Below, piece by piece: positions 61,296 to 64,000 of a stretch of DNA of 64,000 bases. How positions within the stretch are numbered: the stretch's first letter is position 1; each line of letters starts with the position of its first letter. Source of the stretch: Flavobacteriaceae bacterium PS02334 (GTDB lineage: Bacteria; Bacteroidota; Bacteroidia; Flavobacteriales; Flavobacteriaceae); NCBI GenBank assembly GCA_029959295.1, contig JASCOH010000001.1:310001-374000 (forward strand). The letters are read 5' to 3'. Under the pieces are notes generated by a model. The model was given only the letters and a program-made list of their open reading frames with translations, was not told the DNA's origin and searched no databases. Made by a program: the position numbers and the translations under genes.

Positions 61296-61805
61296 TTATT
61301 TTGGAGCCGTAACCGGGCTCGAGAAATTTTTCATTTCATTATCGAACAAGTACAAACCGCCTTTATCGTCACCGATAAGATTGATTTTATCTAAGATATA
61401 CCTGGCGTTTGCTTCTTCTTCAATCTGCTCAGCGACATACCATTGCAAGAAATTATGCGTTGCATAATCTCTTTCATCTAAAGCAATTCCAACTAAGTCG
61501 TTGATACTTTCCGATACTTTTATTTCATGTTCTAAAAGCTGCTTGAACAAAACTTTATAGCTTGACAAATCAAGAGTCGGTTCAATCGTTCCTGAAATTC
61601 TTGCCTGCCCGCCTCTTTGGTTGATGTATTTTACCAATTTCAGCATGTGCAATCTTTCTTCTTCTGACTGCGCAAACATAAAAGTTGAAATACCTTCAAA
61701 ACCTTGAACTTCTGCCCAAGATGCCATCGCAAGATAAATTTGAGACGAATCTCCTTCTACTTTTATTTGCCTGTTTAGCGCGTCTTGTATAGTTTGTGAT
61801 AACAT
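61296..61805 (-). CDS. Ferritin
   Basis: Iron-storage protein of 169 residues that oxidises and stores iron in a 24-subunit shell. The ferroxidase ligands are visible as E17 in IKVEGDSSQIY, E50 and H53 in SEEERLHMLKLV, and later glutamates in the third and fourth helices. It is a non-haem ferritin of the Ftn type by length. It lies 16 bp downstream of dapA and probably shares its transcript. Confidence 0.94.
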   Translation of the reverse strand: MLSQTIQDALNRQIKVEGDSSQIYLAMASWAEVQGFEGISTFMFAQSEEERLHMLKLVKYINQRGGQARISGTIEPTLDLSSYKVLFKQLLEHEIKVSESINDLVGIALDERDYATHNFLQWYVAEQIEEEANARYILDKINLIGDDKGGLYLFDNEMKNFSSPVTAPK

Positions 61806-61821
61806 AATCTTACTTTTAAAA

Positions 61822-62703
61822 CTAATTTACTGTTTTCTTAACGAATTCATTTAATCTATTCGCTAAATCTTCGTTAACATTTACTAATGGCAAACGTACT
61901 GTATTTTCCGACAATCCCAAAGATTTAAAGATTTCTTTAACACCAGCCGGGTTACCTTGTTCAAAAATCATGTCGATTGAATCTGCAATTTCATAATGAA
62001 TCTTGTAAGCTTCATCCACTTTTCTTTCCAAACCAAGGCGAACCATTTCAGAAAATTGCTTTGGAAAACCTTCTGCAATTACCGAAATCACTCCTGCTCC
62101 TCCAGCCAAAACCATTGGAAGCGTTACCATATCGTCGCCAGAAATCACCAAGAAATCTTTTGGTTTCAATTGGATTAATTTCATCGCCTGAACAATATCG
62201 CCCGCAGCTTCCTTAATTGCTACAACATTTTTAAAATCATTTGCCAAACGAATTACCGTTGAAGGCAAAACATTGCTTCCTGTTCTTCCAGGCACATTAT
62301 ATAAAATCACAGGAAGCGGTGAAGCTTCAGCAATCGCTTTAAAATGCTGGTAAATTCCTTCTTGCGTCGGTTTGTTATAATAAGGAGAAACAGAAAGCAC
62401 TGCAGAAAATCCTGTAAAATCTCTAGCTTTCAATTCTTCCACGACTTCTGCCGTATTATTTCCGCCAACGCCTAAAACCAATGGCAGTCTTCCATTATTA
62501 GTTTCAATAACCGTTTTGATCACCAATTCTTTCTCTTCCTTTTTCAATGTTGCCGGTTCTCCGGTCGTTCCTAAAACAACCAGATAATTGATTCCGTTGT
62601 CGATTTGATAATTGACAATTTTTTTCAAGGCCTCAACATCCACAGAAAAATCTTTTTTAAACGGTGTAACAAGTGCAACGCCTGTTCCTATAAGTGACTG
62701 CAT
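61822..62703 (-). CDS. dapA: 4-hydroxy-tetrahydrodipicolinate synthase
   Basis: First committed step of lysine and diaminopimelate synthesis: condensation of pyruvate with aspartate semialdehyde. The 293-residue protein shows [27 protein letters not shown], the tyrosine region [11 protein letters not shown] and the Schiff-base lysine in [11 protein letters not shown]. It follows DUF6913 with one base between them. Confidence 0.96.
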   Translation of the reverse strand: MQSLIGTGVALVTPFKKDFSVDVEALKKIVNYQIDNGINYLVVLGTTGEPATLKKEEKELVIKTVIETNNGRLPLVLGVGGNNTAEVVEELKARDFTGFSAVLSVSPYYNKPTQEGIYQHFKAIAEASPLPVILYNVPGRTGSNVLPSTVIRLANDFKNVVAIKEAAGDIVQAMKLIQLKPKDFLVISGDDMVTLPMVLAGGAGVISVIAEGFPKQFSEMVRLGLERKVDEAYKIHYEIADSIDMIFEQGNPAGVKEIFKSLGLSENTVRLPLVNVNEDLANRLNEFVKKTVN

Positions 62704-62704
62704 A

Positions 62705-63223
62705 TTATATTTTGTTTAGTATTTTTAGATATTTGAATAATTCAGAAACAAAAACTTTATAATTTTCCGCATTCGTGTTGATCATAAAGTGGTTTAATCT
62801 TTTATCGATAGTTGAAAATCCGACTTTAAAATTGGCTTTAGATTTGAACGTCGTAATCATCAATGGCGCTTTTTCAGTATCATAATAACTGATCAGCATG
62901 TCAAATTCTTGATTGGTAAAATTGGCTACGTTTTCGTTTTCCAAAGTTCCCTTAAAACTTAAATCTTTATGGCTGAAACTTGGATAATTTATTACTTCTT
63001 TTTTCTTAAATCTATCTTTATAAAGCAATATTTGGATATTCTCACGTTTAATTCCATGAGCCAAAAGTTCTTCAATCAAGTTCACTTTATCTTCGAAATA
63101 AGTCTTGTCAATTAACATGCCGACCGTTTCTATCGGATGTGGTGACGGATTTCCCTTAACGTGCAGGGAGCTTTTTTTTAATATTCTTTTCGCAGAAAAA
63201 TTCTTGAAAAAATTTAGAAACAT
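62705..63223 (-). CDS. DUF6913 family protein
   Basis: A 172-residue protein matching the DUF6913 family of Bacteroidota: [20 protein letters not shown] near the start and [20 protein letters not shown] in the middle. No membrane segment. Function unknown. It begins the row DUF6913-dapA-ferritin and stands divergent to the 5'-nucleotidase-like gene. Confidence 0.85.
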   Translation of the reverse strand: MFLNFFKNFSAKRILKKSSLHVKGNPSPHPIETVGMLIDKTYFEDKVNLIEELLAHGIKRENIQILLYKDRFKKKEVINYPSFSHKDLSFKGTLENENVANFTNQEFDMLISYYDTEKAPLMITTFKSKANFKVGFSTIDKRLNHFMINTNAENYKVFVSELFKYLKILNKI

Positions 63224-63233
63224 AGTACTTTTG
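63204..63233 (+). promoter_or_regulatory. Promoter of the 5'-nucleotidase-like gene
   Basis: TTG (63204-63206) and TACTTTTG (63226-63233) are 19 bp apart, a full consensus. The start codon lies 39 bp downstream. Confidence 0.7.
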
Positions 63234-63242
63234 CTTGGTCTA

Positions 63243-63250
63243 CAAATTTA
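63243..63250 (-). promoter_or_regulatory. -7 promoter box of the DUF6913-dapA-ferritin row
   Basis: TAAATTTG on the minus strand, 19 bp before the DUF6913 start codon. It faces the promoter at 63204-63233. Confidence 0.5.
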
Positions 63251-63272
63251 ATCAAATTAAGCCGTAATTCAG

Positions 63273-64000
63273 ATGGTAAATCTAAAAAACTACAACGTTA
63301 TCTTAAAACATTTTGTTCTAATTATAACACTTATTTTCACGTTCGCATGTTCTCCTAAAAAGGAATATGTCACAAAAATCGAAGGAAAACAAATCGGAGT
63401 TACAAATGCAAATGGCGAAGACGCTAAAATTGAAGCTTTTGTAAAGCCATATCGCGAAAATATCGACAAAGACATGAACGAAGTTTTGGCTTTTGCACCA
63501 GAAACTTTAGATAAAAGCAAAGGCGAATGGCAAACTAACCTTGGAAGCCTTCAGGCAGATGTCACTTTGGCTGCTGCGGATAAAATTTTCAAGCTAAGAG
63601 AAAAAAAGTCAATCGACATCTGCCTTTTGAATCACGGAGGAATTCGTTCAATTATCCCGCAAGGAAACGTTACGACAAGAACTGCTTTTGAATTGATGCC
63701 TTTTGAAAACAATCTGGTAGTTGTAGCTTTAAAAGGCGAACAAATCGCAGAAATGGTCAATTATATTATTGCAGAAAAGAAACCGCATCCGCTTTCTGGA
63801 ATGCAGATTATCTTGAATAAAGACGCAAAATCATACAAAAGTATTTCTGTTCAAGGAAAACCTTTGGATCTGAATAAAACGTATTACGTAGCGACAAATG
63901 ATTATTTATACAACGGAGGCGACAGCATGAATTTCTTCAAAAAAGGAAGCGCCGTTTATGATTTGGATTATAAATTGAGAAATGTCTGGATTGATTATTT
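63273..64000 (+). CDS. 5'-nucleotidase C-terminal-domain lipoprotein (partial)
   Basis: At least 242 residues, cut off by the window end. It starts with a lipoprotein signal ending TFAC (Cys26). The rest matches the C-terminal domain of 5'-nucleotidases: LGSLQADVTLAAADKIF, LLNHGGIRSIIPQGNVT, FELMPFENNLVVVALKG and VATNDYLYNGGDSM. The metallophosphatase domain does not precede it, so it is a stand-alone domain protein. In related genomes the metal-binding partner gene usually follows, here beyond the window. Confidence 0.9.
   Translation, partial: MVNLKNYNVILKHFVLIITLIFTFACSPKKEYVTKIEGKQIGVTNANGEDAKIEAFVKPYRENIDKDMNEVLAFAPETLDKSKGEWQTNLGSLQADVTLAAADKIFKLREKKSIDICLLNHGGIRSIIPQGNVTTRTAFELMPFENNLVVVALKGEQIAEMVNYIIAEKKPHPLSGMQIILNKDAKSYKSISVQGKPLDLNKTYYVATNDYLYNGGDSMNFFKKGSAVYDLDYKLRNVWIDY

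Overview
The window looks like a chromosomal segment of a Flavobacterium-like member of the Bacteroidota (Flavobacteriaceae). The evidence is AT-rich coding DNA, promoters of the Bacteroidota type (TAnnTTTG -7 box, often with TTG about 19-20 bp upstream), type IX secretion (T9SS) C-terminal sorting domains, short lipoprotein signals, a CTnDOT-type tyrosine recombinase, FabV, and the block bamD-rpoZ-coaBC-DUF4835-recN. No rRNA, tRNA or CRISPR array was seen.

Layout. 1-2.2 kb is the end of an integrated mobile element: a large stem-loop, a tyrosine recombinase and a candidate attachment core, placed behind the terminator of glyA. 2.2-9.1 kb holds glyA and a fumarylacetoacetase gene with divergent promoters, an intergenic repeat cluster, a lipoprotein, a TolB-like propeller protein and a secreted amidase. 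9.1-17.6 kb is an arginine biosynthesis operon (GNAT, argG, argC, argD, argF', argB, argE, argH). It follows a ~330 nt leader that begins with a 25-codon ORF containing three CGG arginine codons, a candidate attenuation leader peptide. 17.7-31 kb has DUF3667 and unknown secreted proteins, ytxJ, clpB, small membrane proteins, an SRPBCC protein, two tandem lipoproteins, an aldose epimerase, an ABC ATPase/membrane pair and a VF530 protein. 31-43.3 kb has a phosphatase, a second GNAT, an OmpW barrel, smpB, pcm, an oxidoreductase, 3-hydroxyacyl-CoA dehydrogenase, DUF1015, a HEPN-like unknown, a YggS protein, an exonuclease/GIY-YIG protein, a potassium channel, miaA and a thioesterase. 43.5-64 kb is mostly on the minus strand: a two-component system, coaE, a glycosyltransferase, two giant paralogous T9SS proteins, fabV, recN, DUF4835, coaBC, rpoZ, bamD, ferritin, dapA and DUF6913, then a divergent 5'-nucleotidase-like gene cut by the window end.

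How genes work together. The arginine operon encodes a pathway in which carbamoylation happens on N-acylated ornithine. Every step except acylation of glutamate has a recognisable enzyme, so the leading GNAT is the natural candidate for that step. bamD, rpoZ, coaBC and DUF4835 form a tight envelope/housekeeping operon, and recN follows after a repeat. The two giant T9SS proteins share architecture and upstream DNA, so they arose by duplication followed by module gain or loss.

The most notable non-coding content is the arginine leader, at least six copies of a dispersed intergenic repeat (some degenerate), several other hairpin-forming repeats, a heptamer tandem repeat bridging miaA and the thioesterase gene, and several promoters placed so close to start codons that the transcripts should be nearly leaderless.
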